Origin: Plenodomus lindquistii
Taxonomy: Eukaryota > Ascomycota > Dothideomycetes > Pleosporales > Leptosphaeriaceae
Direction: 5' to 3'
Length of the DNA: 64,000 nucleotides
NCBI GenBank assembly: GCA_025504975.1
Contig: JANUWI010000006.1
Location: 744,001-808,000 of the forward strand
Shown piece after piece: positions 24,201 through 35,582 of the stretch (the stretch's first letter is position 1; each line of letters starts with the position of its first letter). Below the pieces are notes generated by a model, which searched no databases, was not told the DNA's origin, and worked only from the letters and a program-made list of their open reading frames with translations. A program made the position numbers and the translations under genes.

Positions 24201-25942
24201 AGGCTGTGAGAAGCTGTTTCGACCTGTGCGACCGGTTCCTCGGGCCATTTGAGAGTTGGTCAAGAGATCACCCGCGCTGATTCGATCATTGCGAGGTACG
24301 GCTTCCACAGAGTGCTGTGGCGGAGAAGCAATTTTAGCCAGTCTCTCGCTGGTCATGTCCATGGAAGCGCCCCGTGCGGCAGCAATCCGAGCCTGTGCGG
24401 CCGTTCCCCTCCTCAGGGCAACGCTAGAGCGACGACGCCGACCAGCTCCTGGATTGTGCAATGCGATGCCCTTGGTGCCTTCGTCTGGTCCAATGCGTTC
24501 AGTCTCTTTATTGAATTTCTCCTTCAATCGCTCGAGCGGGGCGTCGCGAAGAAAACCTGGAAGATCGTATGTGGTGTACTTGTTCATCAGCTTCTCAGTG
24601 CGTAAGACTTCGTTCGTCAGGCTAAGGTACGCATGGCTGGTAGCAAGAGTGACTCTCTGTAAGCGCGTAAGAATAACCTGTACAATATGTGCTGTCGCTT
24701 TGGGATAAATGCGTGTCAGTCGCCGAAAAGCAGTAGCAGGGATGATAGCAATGGTGGTGTCTACAGTCGCACGCGCAACGATATCAGGATGCGCAGACTT
24801 TAGTTTGCCAGTTCGGGGCGGTGATCCCCGCGTCTTGCTATGCTTCGGACGATCGCCGTAGCCGTCTGTATCCAGAGACAGGGGCGGAACGCTGGAGAGG
24901 CGGCCTCCGGCTGTTGGGCTGTTGAGAGTAGAGGTCCTTCGGTGTCGCAAGTTGACCGCCGGAATGGTATTGGGAGTATTTGGTTGCGAGTCATCCAGTC
25001 CAAAACTGCTATTTCTGGTCACGGAGGGTCGGTGATTTCCAGGTGGGGTTTCTGGTATGCCAGAACCAAGTTCTTCATCTTCATCGTGGCGGAGTTTGAC
25101 ATCTTCAGTGAACAGTGATAGAATCGAGAAGAGCGAAGACATTGGTGCACCGTTCTTGACCTCCGTCAAGAGCTGGTAACCTTGACGATGACCTTGATGC
25201 GCAGAGTCTTCAGGAGACCCTCCACCCATGCCATCGTCCTCGTCAGAATCTGAGCCCTCTCGATTCGACTTGACGAAGATCTGCACGAGGCCATCTACAA
25301 CGAGACAGAATCCCTTCTCTTCCTCAAGGAGAATAGTCTCGCCCGCCACAAGACGACGAGTCTGCATGGTACGTGTGAGCTCATGGAACACGGGACGTTC
25401 AAGATATCCGAAGACCTTAATAGCGCTCAAGAATTCGTCCAGATAGTTAGAGAGGCCCCTCTTCGAGTCGCTCTCTGCGCTGTCAGGAAAGACTTCGACT
25501 TGTGGTTCTTCCCGTTGCGGCTCCGGTGGTAAACGTGCGTACATAGTCATGTACCGGTACCTCACAAAATAACTGACAGTAGACACCAGGAACAGGACTA
25601 CCAGCATGCTGTACAAACTTGATTAGCATTCGTAGAGTGTCCTTATGCAACTCAGCGTCAGCGGGACAGAGCTTACATTGTGGTGAAATTCATTGTAAAC
25701 GTTAGGCTCATCGAGAACAGTGTGAACAGCCATGCTGGGCCCGTGTACGTGATCCAGTACAAAATTGTCGGTAGCACGCCGAGAATGGAGAGAATAACGC
25801 GTCCAAGGAGGCCAAAGGTAGTCGAGGACGCAGCCTCGGTGGCTTTGGCAGCAGCCATGGAGGTCACAACAGCTTCTGTTGCACTGGAAACGGCTGCAGC
25901 TGATTTATCTGCCAAAGAATGGATAGCCTCTGGAGCCGCCAT
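21211..25942 (-). CDS. NTE1: Lysophospholipase NTE1 (neuropathy target esterase homologue)
   Basis: ER-membrane patatin-type phospholipase that deacylates phosphatidylcholine to glycerophosphocholine. Four exons, 25677-25942, 22003-25608, 21384-21955 and 21211-21323, join in frame to 1518 aa. The N-terminus carries two to three TM segments split by intron 1 ([15 protein letters not shown], then [14 protein letters not shown]). Three regions resemble cyclic-nucleotide-binding folds, for example [19 protein letters not shown] and [15 protein letters not shown]. The C-terminal patatin domain has the oxyanion loop GGGGARG at about 1217, the nucleophile elbow GTSIG at about 1248 and the Asp motif LLDGGYIDN at about 1365, so the Ser-Asp dyad is intact. 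ATG 25942 was preferred to an upstream GTG in the same frame. The gene is divergent from Arp9. Confidence 0.96.
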
Positions 25943-26452
25943 GCTGGCCACAGTGGAGAGTTACAGGCCTGTGGGGCCAGGGTGCGAGCTGTCACGAGTG
26001 TTCCTCCCGATTACCGATGTCCCGACGCAGAAACCAGACTCCCATGATATGGCGCCCTGCGTGCACGTTGCAGATCTGCAAACATGGGTGGCATGAGTCG
26101 GACGGACTATGTATGTGGGAACGTTTGAGCAGACATGTGACAGGTGGTGGGCGGGCGTGGGCTGGAGACTAGCTGGATGCATGCATGACTAAGCAGCCAA
26201 CAACGTTAGCTCCTGCGACGCGAACAACTGCGGCTAACAGCTCTCCATTCGTGAACGCGCCGCGACAAGCTTCGACTCCAATTGAGGCTGCGCTGATCTC
26301 GTGTCTGCGAGTTGCTTCGATACGCACAATTCAACTGCTCTCTTGAGTTCACTGTCACCTAAACACCACCGCATCATCACCTTCACCCTCCCTTGCGACA
26401 CCCTCTACACATTTGCGCCGGAGCGTCCAGCCTCCACAAACATTTGCCCGCA
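25943..26452. promoter_or_regulatory. Divergent promoter between NTE1 and ARP9 genes
   Basis: A 510-base gap between the two ATGs. It includes a CT-rich block with CACC words just before the Arp9 ATG (about 26355-26410), a common fungal transcription-start context. There is no clear TATA box. Confidence 0.5.
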
Positions 26453-28499
26453 ATGCCGCCCTTCAAAGATGACCAGATCATTGTATGCATCACTAGCTAG
26501 AGAGTGCCGTCTCATTGGGCGCACGCTGACAGTCGTAGATCATTGCGCCCGGCTCGGAAACGACAGTAGCCCAGCTTGGTTTACCCGAGTCCTTCACCCC
26601 ACCGCGGCTGCGCGTGCGGTCGCGCATGTTCCCTGCGGAGAAAGCAGGCGAATTTGAGCCTTATAAGATACGGCGGAAGCAAGACCAGCCAGCGGCCGCG
26701 ACGGACACACAGAACGATGAGGCAGACGCAGAGAAGAAACCGAGCGAGGATGAGGAAATAATTTGGGAGGAGGATCGCGTGTCCGAAGAGGGCGCAATAT
26801 GGCCCATACAGGAGGGCCGAATCGTGGATTGGCCTTGCTTTTTTGCGCTCATGTCGCACGTTTACAATACCCTGAACCCACCCTTTCACACTGCCATACT
26901 ATTGGTCGCACAGCCAGCATGGACTCCCAGAGAGCACGAGAAGCTCACACAATTCTTCTTCGAGAAGTTCAAAACGCCCGCATTTGGTCTCCTGGATGCG
27001 GCACTGGCGACGACATGGGCATATGGTGTACACACGGCCACCGTCGTCGATGTCGGAAAGGCAAAGACCGATGTTACAGCAGTCAGCGAATTTATCCCCC
27101 ACACCCAGGGCAGAGTCATCTCGTTGAGTGGTTGTGGTGGAGAGGCATTCACGCAAGCTTTGCTTGCTAAGCTCAAGTCCAAGGGTCTGAATCGTGACAT
27201 GTGCGAACAGCTCAAGAGATCGCCCATCTGCGAAGTATTGCCTGCTGGGACGCCACTGCCAGGATCGGGAGATGTACCAGAGAAGGACGTGATCACGAAC
27301 CCAGCGGCCGCAGCTTCCACCGGCGCGACTGCTTCGGGACCCGCAGCAGCTGCAGCCATCGGCAATGTCCCACGGGGCCCAGGTGCGGACACCGAGGTCG
27401 GCGAAGATCTTGGAATCGACGAGAATGAGGGTGTGCTTGACGTCGCAAGCATTGTAGCCGGCGGCAAGATGAACGAGTACTTGGCGAAGAAGGAAAAGGA
27501 GAAGCAGGAGAAAGCCAACGCGAAGAAGAAAGGTGCTCCAATTCCAGAAACCAACAAGCCTGTTCGACTGCCAAATTCCAGACGCGAAAAAGCGACATTT
27601 CTGTATGAGGATCATGCGCTGCTGGACACCCTCAAAAACATGAATCTCAACACACAAGATATGGCGGATGCGAAGAGCGCATTGGACGAGGGCCCGAACC
27701 GAAAGGGACAGGAAAACGGAGAGGGTGGAGAACCAACTTCTGCGGTCGAAACCAACGGAACTAGCGACTCTGGTGCACCAAAGCGCACAGGCGCGATCAG
27801 ACGTGAGATTGAGGTGGGAACGGAACGCTTCATGGCAGGCAACGATGGCACCCTAGAGAAGATTGCTGATGCCGTCCACCGCGCGATATCATCAGTCGAT
27901 GACGTCAGCAAACGAAGTGATCTTTGGGACCAGTTGATTGTCTGTGGTAATGGTTCAAAGCTTAGGGGTCAGTACAAAGTATGCATACCATATGATCCAC
28001 TTTCGCTAACCCATATATAGGCTTTAAGGAAGCTCTTCTGCAGGCCATACAGACCAAGTACCTCATCTCGCCTTCTTCAGCAACCATTTTCACGTCAGAG
28101 ATTCCATCAAATATCTCAACACCTGTGGGAACTGGGGCGAACACCCCACAGCCACAGCTCGGACCTCATGGCGGGTCACAGGTCAATCCCCTTCTTTTTG
28201 CAGCCACGACAGCCCAAACTCAGCACATGACACCGCACGGTGGCAATCCAATGCTAGCCGGCATGTCACATAACGCACACTCGTCGCACGGCCAAACGCC
28301 CACGTCCATCAAGTTTGTCAAGCCACCAGAGTACTTTCCAGAGTTCAAGGATGTCGGTTACGACGAGTCTGCCTTTCTGGGCGCTCAGGTAGCTGCCAAG
28401 GTCATCTTTGTTGTGGATCAGGGACAGAGTAAAGGCTACATGACGAGGCCTGACTACAACGAACAAGGGCCACAGGCAATTCACGACTATAGTTTGTGA
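26453..28499 (+). CDS. ARP9: Actin-related protein Arp9 (SWI/SNF and RSC-type remodeller subunit)
   Basis: Nuclear actin-related subunit of SWI/SNF-class chromatin remodellers. Three exons, 26453-26482, 26539-27967 and 28021-28499, join in frame to 645 aa. The 30-base first exon gives MPPFKDDQII and is followed by IAPGSETTVAQLG, an altered actin phosphate-loop region as expected for Arp9. Actin-fold signatures are VVDVGKAKTDVTAVSEF (about residue 180), LSGCGGEAFTQALL, and across the last splice VCGNGSKLRGFKEALLQAI. A long charged, Ala-rich insert lies in the middle, and the C-terminus ends in SKGYMTRPDYNEQGPQAI. Typical actin ATP residues are not all kept, which fits Arp9. The exact paralogue name rests on overall similarity of these blocks. 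Confidence 0.85.
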
Positions 28500-29170
28500 T
28501 GTGGAGGCGTCCGCCCGCATGCTCAATCATGTTACATCTTGGCGCGTTTGGTACTGCCCTGCTGATACTGCGACATGTCTCAGGAAATGATCAGTCCAGG
28601 GCACAAACTTTGAAAAGGATCTGGATACCACGGCGTTGAGAACAGAAGCGAAAGCGCTTCAGCTGGTGATGTTGATCACATATAGGCTGGCGGCGAGATG
28701 CGCCAACCTCGGCGACTCGAAAAATCGCATAGCTGATCAGACTGGTCCACGATCACTCGTATAGTACTCTTACCGATCATGTACCCATATTGAGGTTTGC
28801 TTTTGGTGCTGCTGGAATCTATCGGAGCACGCCGACAGAAACGGTCCGCTCCACGTGCTAGAATACTTAGCGAGAGACTAGCCGCAATGGTCGAGCCCTA
28901 CTCCGGCACTGATAAAGACTGCCTATTCCACCTCAGCCTTCTCCCACTCTCTTGACTGTTCTCGTTCCATTGATTTGCTGCTCATATCTCGTGTACTTCT
29001 AGAAGTTTCTGGACTCATTCCTACTTCACGATAATCATCACCAACGATTCGACTACGGACCCACTACACTAGGACCCGCCCCTGATCCGGAGTAATCATC
29101 ATTTCAACTGCGGGGCATCACTATAACAGAGTAGACATTCTCCTATCATTAGAATCTTGGAACAAACATC
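28500..29170. other. Intergenic: promoter of the guanine deaminase gene
   Basis: A 671-base gap between two plus-strand genes. It has CT-rich blocks at 28921-28965 and again at 29030-29160, just before the next ATG. No ORF is supported. Confidence 0.4.
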
Positions 29171-30583
29171 ATGGCTGCGTCGGCGCGGATATTCAGAACA
29201 ATCTACACCGGTCCCTTTATTCACAGCGCATCCTTGACCAAGCTCGAGATATGCGAAAAGGCGGCGATCGGAGTTGACGAAAATGGCACCATTGCATTTA
29301 TTGAAAAGAACCTAGACGGAGGCAATGTTGAAGATGTCAAGAGCAGGCAAGAAGGATGGTCAGATGCGCGCGTAGTCGATGTTGAAGGGACTGGCTTCTA
29401 TTTTCCTGGCTTCATCGACACGCACACTCATGCGCCACAACATCCTAACACAGGTCTTTTCGGCAAGACGACTCTCCTCGACTGGTTACAGACTTATACT
29501 TTTCCAATGGAGTCTTCGTTTTCCTCCGTACCGACAGCAAAGCGGATCTATCAGAATTTTGTATCACGGACCTTGTCACATGGTACCACCACTTGCGCCT
29601 ACTATGCCACTATCCATGTCCCGGCCACCAATCTGCTTGCTGATATCTGCCTGAAACGAGGTCAAAGGGCCCTTGTTGGAAGGGTCTGCATGAACAGTGA
29701 CTTAAGCCCAGAATACTACAGAGACGAAAGCACGGAAACCGCCTACAACGACTCGAAAGCCAGCATCGAATACATCCGCTCCATTGATCCCAGCGGTGAA
29801 ATCGTGAAACCTATCATCACACCACGCTTCGCTCCATCATGCACTTCGGATTGTCTTTCTGCCATGGGCAAGCTAGCCAAAGAGACCGATGCCCACATTC
29901 AAACCCATATTTCCGAGAACAGCGGCGAAATAGCGCTAGTGAAGGAACTCTTCCCAGATTCCAAGAGCTACGCAGACGTATACGACACACATGGTCTTCT
30001 CACACCGAAGACGATCCTGGCACATTGTGTACATCTTGGGCCCGAAGAGCGCAAAACAATTCTTGAGCGCAAGAGCAAGATTAGTCATTGTCCGGCGTCA
30101 AATACGGCGATTACCTCGGGCTGCTCGCCTATACGCGATTTGCTCGATGAAGGTCATACTATTGGTCTTGGCACTGATGTCTCTGGTGGCTTTCATCCCT
30201 CGATTCTAGAGAACGTGCGGCAGTCGATATGGGTGAGTCGGCATCTTGCGCTGCAGACTTCGGACGCGGCGAAGTTGTCGACGGAAGAAGCGCTGTATCT
30301 TGCGACGAGGGGTGGCGCAGCAGTCGTGGGCCTTGAAGACAAGGTTGGCGGCTTTGAGGTTGGAAAGGAGTGGGACGCACAGATGATCAGTCTTGGTTCA
30401 GTGGATGAGGAGGGAAGCAGCGATGCGGCGTTCGATGAGGGACCGGTAGATCTCTTTGGATGGGAGAGTTGGCCCGAGAAGATCGAAAAATGGGTGTACA
30501 GCGGTGACGACCGGAATACAATCGCGGTGTGGGTACGGGGAAGACTTGTACATAGAACTGCAAAGTATACAGGTGCGAATTAG
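29171..30583 (+). CDS. GUD1: Guanine deaminase
   Basis: Zinc amidohydrolase that converts guanine to xanthine and ammonia in purine salvage or catabolism, cytosolic. Single exon of 470 aa. Metal and catalytic motifs of the family are all present: PGFIDTHTHAPQ at about residue 83, HISENSGE, AHCVHLGPEE, SHCPASNTAI, and GLGTDVSGGFHPS with the catalytic Asp. The DWLQTYTFPME segment is characteristic of guanine deaminase within the superfamily. The length agrees with fungal homologues and the start ATG follows an AT-rich leader. To the right lies the long unexplained module array. Confidence 0.94.
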   Translation: MAASARIFRTIYTGPFIHSASLTKLEICEKAAIGVDENGTIAFIEKNLDGGNVEDVKSRQEGWSDARVVDVEGTGFYFPGFIDTHTHAPQHPNTGLFGKTTLLDWLQTYTFPMESSFSSVPTAKRIYQNFVSRTLSHGTTTCAYYATIHVPATNLLADICLKRGQRALVGRVCMNSDLSPEYYRDESTETAYNDSKASIEYIRSIDPSGEIVKPIITPRFAPSCTSDCLSAMGKLAKETDAHIQTHISENSGEIALVKELFPDSKSYADVYDTHGLLTPKTILAHCVHLGPEERKTILERKSKISHCPASNTAITSGCSPIRDLLDEGHTIGLGTDVSGGFHPSILENVRQSIWVSRHLALQTSDAAKLSTEEALYLATRGGAAVVGLEDKVGGFEVGKEWDAQMISLGSVDEEGSSDAAFDEGPVDLFGWESWPEKIEKWVYSGDDRNTIAVWVRGRLVHRTAKYTGAN

Positions 30584-30729
30584 ATGTGAGATTTCCAAAC
30601 AGACATCTTGTGTTATTTGTTGAAAATCTGGCTTTCGAAATGGGCTGACATGTCCTGACTGATTGCCAAAAAGTCATCACTCCAAAAGCGTCTTGATGAA
30701 TTACAATACCAGGGTCATCGTCCAGTGTG

Positions 30730-32820
30730 TATAAAAGCATCACTCGTAGTTCTCTTGTCCACCTTCTCTCATCACTTATTGTGTGATCAACTTCAAAAAC
30801 TGCATGGAATCTGAATCATGATTCTGAATTGCGCAGACAAAGACAGCAACGACTTCTTGCTCGCAGTGGCCGTGTAGATCGCATTCTGGTCTGCCTCATG
30901 ACCAGATCCCAACATCTCAGTCCATCCTATTCTCAAAGGACAAATAGCAAGCGCCCATGAGAATTCCCAAAGAATCGATGCCCTCAATGTATGTCTGCCC
31001 TTCCTCTTTGGCACACACAAAACAAAGCGCGCTGTGTTCATGTCTCCTGCGGGGACCGAAACTACGACAATCCTAATGCATGCTTTTTGCTCTGGACCGA
31101 AAGTCACATCTTGCGTTTCGATGAAGCTGAAGGCCGAGAAACAGGTAGACATGACGAATTCCGGGTCCCCAAAAAACGATGGTACCGATTCTATGCTGGT
31201 CTGCCACTCGAGATTCTTGAAATCAGTCGGGTACGCCCGATGTGTTCTGCTGTTTTTGGGAAGGCTATAAAAACTTCAACACTTTGGCCTGCAACACTCT
31301 TCTATCACAGTTCTGGTCCCTGGACTCCACACATTACCAAAACAGGTCAAAACCTGATGGATGAGAGGACGAGGTTGTCCACACGCAGCGAGATTTACTT
31401 GCTACGCCTCTGAACTCTCAAAACTTGGAATGTCCACTTGCCCTTCGCATGTGTGCGCTCCCTCGCAGTTGTAGAGCTCAAAAGTTGCCTTTGAGCCTGC
31501 GAAAATTACTACACAACCCGCTATGCTTCATGAGAAGACTGGGTGTGGATACCTAGAAATTCAAACTTGCTGCGAAGATAACCATGCTCCGTGTCTTACT
31601 TACTCTGACGGAATCCAAAACCTGTACCAACTGCCGTGATGCTCCCGTTGGCCTTCGCGGGAGACACTATAAGTACTTCACTCCTGCCTTTCAGCTCTCG
31701 CTTCCTATTCAGCAGCCTACGAATGTGCATTCCAAAATTTCGAAACCCTGGGCTGATGAGGACTGGCTGCAAAAGTCTCAAGATCTCTAATCCATGACGA
31801 ACCCTGGGCCTTTCTAGGCCACGATCCGAAAGTTTACAGCCTATCCCTCCATGATTCTCTGTCCCACAATGAGGGACTTGGACAGCATATGGGGTGAGGT
31901 CGAGAATCAAAATCATGGAGGAAGCAAACGATGAGCAGACCGGAACTGGTTCCAGTGCGTCTGAAACGTCTGTCAACCAGAGTCATGTCTTTTGGGAAGA
32001 GCGACAACAATAGCACCAATGAGTGCGAGTTTGCCGATCTTCCTTATGAGAATGATGTTGGCATCTCTACATCAACTTCGCAACACCCAACGTCTGGCGT
32101 ACTTCGCGATGATTCACTTACGCTTCCACGAAATTAACATGGGTCACAAATATGGGCGAGATTTCAAAATGACTGGGCCGTTTTCTAAATCTACTAGTCA
32201 CACGGGTATAAAGTCAGAGCACTTCCACCTTCACTTCCTAGCCATTACACTCCATCTCCAGGACTCAAAACAAGTGTTTCGAGGATGCATGATGCTCGAA
32301 TAGATTCTCCTCTTTCTGATGCCCGCACCGTCTGGCGACCGCCGTTCGAGATATTTAATTGTTATGCAGTACTCGCGAGTTCAAGATTTATAAACAGCAT
32401 CCAAATGTTTCCTCCGTCTCTCGGATCGTCCGCCTCACCAAGCTTGGTCGCTACACGCTGAATGAGGGCGCAAAAGCTGCACAGGCTTGCCCTATGTCTG
32501 GAGTTCGTCTCGATCTCTTTCCATATAAAGTCTCGCCGCTTTCACAACCATCACTCCTTCTCACTCACATCTCTGTGACGGAAGGAAAAGTTCGAAAAAT
32601 GTTCCGCAAGCGCAAATGACTTGTTCCTCAAGACGTGTGGAGACAAGGATTACAAAATGACAATCATGGCTTTGTCATGTGATACTTGCGCGTATGAGGA
32701 AGTTCAAAAGTCCTTCGCGCATTATAGATCAAAAGATCACGGCTTTGTGACTTGTCCTTCGACTCTTCCCTCGGGACAATGACCAGAAGACGGAGAATCA
32801 AAACACAACCTGGGAGCGAC
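30730..32820 (+). repeat. Left half of module array: five plus-strand TATA-leader modules, one weak sixth
   Basis: Each unit has a TATA box, a pyrimidine-rich stretch, a TTCNAAA-like element and then an ATG. TATA boxes start at 30730, 31266, 31668, 32207 and 32524. The element starts at 30792, 31346, 31730, 32264 and 32591, so distances are 62, 80, 62, 57 and 67. ATGs at 30818, 31357, 31756, 32292 and 32616 give distances of 88, 91, 88, 85 and 92. A weaker sixth copy (TATAG at 32723, ATCAAAAC at 32798) may follow. Reading frames from these ATGs are short, 3 to 19 codons. Similarity outside the core is low, so these are either old duplicates or convergent promoters. Confidence 0.5.
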
Positions 32821-33350
32821 ATATGTTCTTTCGAGAGATGCGTTGGAGAACTGAGACAAGCTGGATGTGGTAGAAGTGACCTTTGATCGAATGCACATTG
32901 ACCTCCCCGTTTCGGCTCTATAGTGCACGATTGTCATGAGAAAACAAGGACAGATTCGGAGATATGGACGTATATCTAGTCTCTTCCAGACAATTCTCAT
33001 GAGACTTGAGATTCATACTATTTGTAATCGTCGTTCGAAAACGCCAGTATCCAAGTCGTAGGACAATTAGATCTTATACCCACCCAGTCTAGCGACGACC
33101 AAGAATCAGACACATAGTGACACGACACAGTGATTGTGATCTGTTCTCCTCTTTTTGAGAGAGCACACCTTGCGATAGACGTGGGTCATCGGTCCGCCAA
33201 AGGAAGACAACACAGCACATTAGCTTGTCCTAAATACCATTTCCGAGAACCGAAGGCACAGAACATCAGGTCAGCATTGTTGCTTTTCAAACCCCACTCC
33301 AAGCTCAGCATGATCAAAGTCAGTGCTGAATTCGAAGCAAAGACAACACA

Positions 33351-35190
33351 TATGTCCGGTGGAAGGTCATTTTGAAGAAACACTCCCAGCTGTGTTTCAA
33401 GAAGACCAAGTTGACGAGAAGCAGGAAGACTTTATAACCCCTCCCCTTTCCAAACCCCACACCGCATGCATGTTCTCTCCAGAAACTTGCAGGCATGCGG
33501 ACGTGCTTCGCGAGGGCTGCAGCGCGCAGGCTCATCGGCGTGAGAGATCTTCTTTTCGAAATATCGTCTTTTGGTGCTGGATGCGCGGGGGGGGGGGGCG
33601 GACAGACGCAGACATCAGCTCTAATTATGCCGGTTTTGGAACTTAGGCACGAGAGTGTGCAAGGAGGAAGGATCGTGGGGACAGTGTGAGGAGCTTTTTA
33701 TAGCGATCTCCAGCGTAGAAAATAGTTCTAGTCTGGAGTTTTGATAGACTTGGTTTCCGGCCTCAGGAGACAGCAAAGCCATGGAATGTTCGCAAAGCTT
33801 TTTAGAAGTACACAAAGTCATCAACATGTGTTCTACTGCTTTGAAACACATCACTCCCGGTTGATGCGCGATGAGGACGCGAGAACGTGCAATCCAGAGA
33901 AGACTTTATGTACGTACATGGACGAATACCAGGACATGAAGTCGCTTAACTGCAGGTTAGGTTCAGGACGGTGGAGCATGATACTCCCGTGATGTGATTT
34001 TGGAGTCGAAACCCAGAACGCTGTCTCCACAATTGCGGAGAAGAGGAGGACGGAGACAGCGCAGACATACAGTTTGTACACGCTCCTTTGAAAGAAAGGG
34101 ACAGGCAGCCATGGCAGTGCTGTCAAACGACTTCGACAGAAGAGCACCCAGTCATAATCCGGGTTGCAAATGCTTTCGAAACACACACTCACAACCGTGT
34201 AATGAAGAAGGTATCAACACGATACCGGCGGAGACTTTTTATACCCAAGTACGATACCAGTTAAATCTCCCGTCGAGCACATGATGGTTGACTGTGATGT
34301 TTTCGTCGGTACAACATGCAATCGAGGAGAGACACACAGACATGTATTCGACTCCTCTACTTTTGAAAACACGACTTGTCTAGCCTGTGTTTTTGAGAAC
34401 GAGGAGCGGGATCCAGACTTATTGTTGCCGACGTGATCTTTGGAGAAGTCAATCCGCGATGTCATAGTGAGGACAAGAAGTGCCGCCGACACAGGATCTT
34501 TGTACCCCTCTCTCCTCCCCAAACACATACATCGGATGGGGAAAGCAAATCGAACCAAGTCATGTCCTGAAAGACTCAATGTTTTCATCCCCAAATAGGT
34601 CCTTCAAACCAGGACCGCACCCCAAGAACATGTAAGTTCGAGCACGTGTTTTCGAACAGCGTACACACACATATTATCGGTGTGTATGTATTTTGTCGCG
34701 AGGACACCACACAGATATGAAAATGTAATATTGGATATTTTGGAACTTCCCAATTTGCCGATGTGTAGTCAAGGAAGTGTGACTTGTGGACAGCGGGGTG
34801 ACTTTTATACACCGCCACCATCTCAAAGACCGCAGGGAAGGGCACAACACATAGGTCTTGTGGTCTTCGTTTTGAACATAGCGCGTCGATTCCACGAAGA
34901 AGCGAAAGACATGGAAACCTTCTGCCTCTATTTCTCGTAGCACCAAAACTCCCCAGTAAATGATCTGGGGAGATGCCGAACACACAAACATGCAGTAAGT
35001 CTCGTCTGTTTTTAATACCCGTCCGCCGCCAGAGGAGAACAGGCGAACATGACCTTGTAGTGTTGAAATTTTCGTGCAGCAGAGGAGAAGACGCAGACAT
35101 TGCAGACACAAGGGGTATTTTTGGAAAACATAGCATATGCTTGTGTGTTGAAGGAGTGTGTCGGGGAGGGGATCAGTGGGGGTTCATATA
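33351..35190 (-). repeat. Right half of module array: six minus-strand TATA-leader modules
   Basis: TATA-like boxes start (high coordinate) at 33436, 33702, 33910 (CATAAAG), 34243, 34809 and 35190 (TATATG). TTCNAAA-type elements start at 33376, 33641, 33846, 34181, 34745 and 35126, giving spacings of 60, 61, 64, 62, 64 and 64. ATGs lie at 33351, 33615, 33821, 34155, 34718 (ATA here) and 35100, spacings 85, 87, 89, 88, 91 and 90. The bases after the ATG are related: ATGTCTGCGTCT (33615 and 35100), ATGACTTTGTGT (33821), ATGACTGGGTGC (34155). Downstream frames range from 10 to 171 codons with no known domain. A run of 12 G (plus strand) sits at 33587-33598, just after the 33615 ATG. Confidence 0.55.
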
Positions 35191-35582
35191 CACCCGGTTT
35201 ATGACGCTAGCTAGTGCGGCGTTGAGAAGACATGTGGTATGGAGTGTAGTTTCGAAAGCTTGGAGTGGAAAGTCATGACTTGAAAGTAGGAAGTTCTGGC
35301 TTAGAAAAAAACAAGAGTATTGGGACGAACGTAACAGTGAAAAATGCGAAAAATCTAATATTAAATTTAAAAAAAAAAAGGGTATCCAAACCACTGCTTC
35401 TTCAACGTCGTTCGTGTACACATCATCTCTAATCTCTTGAAACTTTTCTTGAAAAAAACCGACTCCAGAAATATTCCCAGGCGCAATTTGCCCTTTGTTC
35501 GCTCTCAGCCTCGCCTTTTTGCCCATTCGCCAGCACCATGAATACCACCCACCCTACAAGACCTCCAAATCATAACCAATCA

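Larger units (their letters stand above)
30584..35582. other. 5 kb region with no recognised gene, filled by repeated promoter-like modules
   Basis: Between the guanine deaminase stop and the DUF2235 stop there is no ORF with a recognisable family. The longest frames (34585-35136 minus, 34674-35111 minus, 30991-31413 plus) overlap in different frames and run through several modules. The main content is the two sets of TATA-leader modules listed separately. An A/T-rich patch with an A-run lies at 35355-35380. Confidence 0.6.

Noticed and set aside
33034..33078. TATAAG (33078, minus) with TTTTCGAA as a module near the array centre
   Set aside because: The spacing is only 37 bases, unlike the other copies.
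34973..35017. TATTAAAAA at 35017 as a further array module
   Set aside because: No TTCNAAA element at about 62 bases and no ATG at 85-92 bases; it does not fit the geometry.
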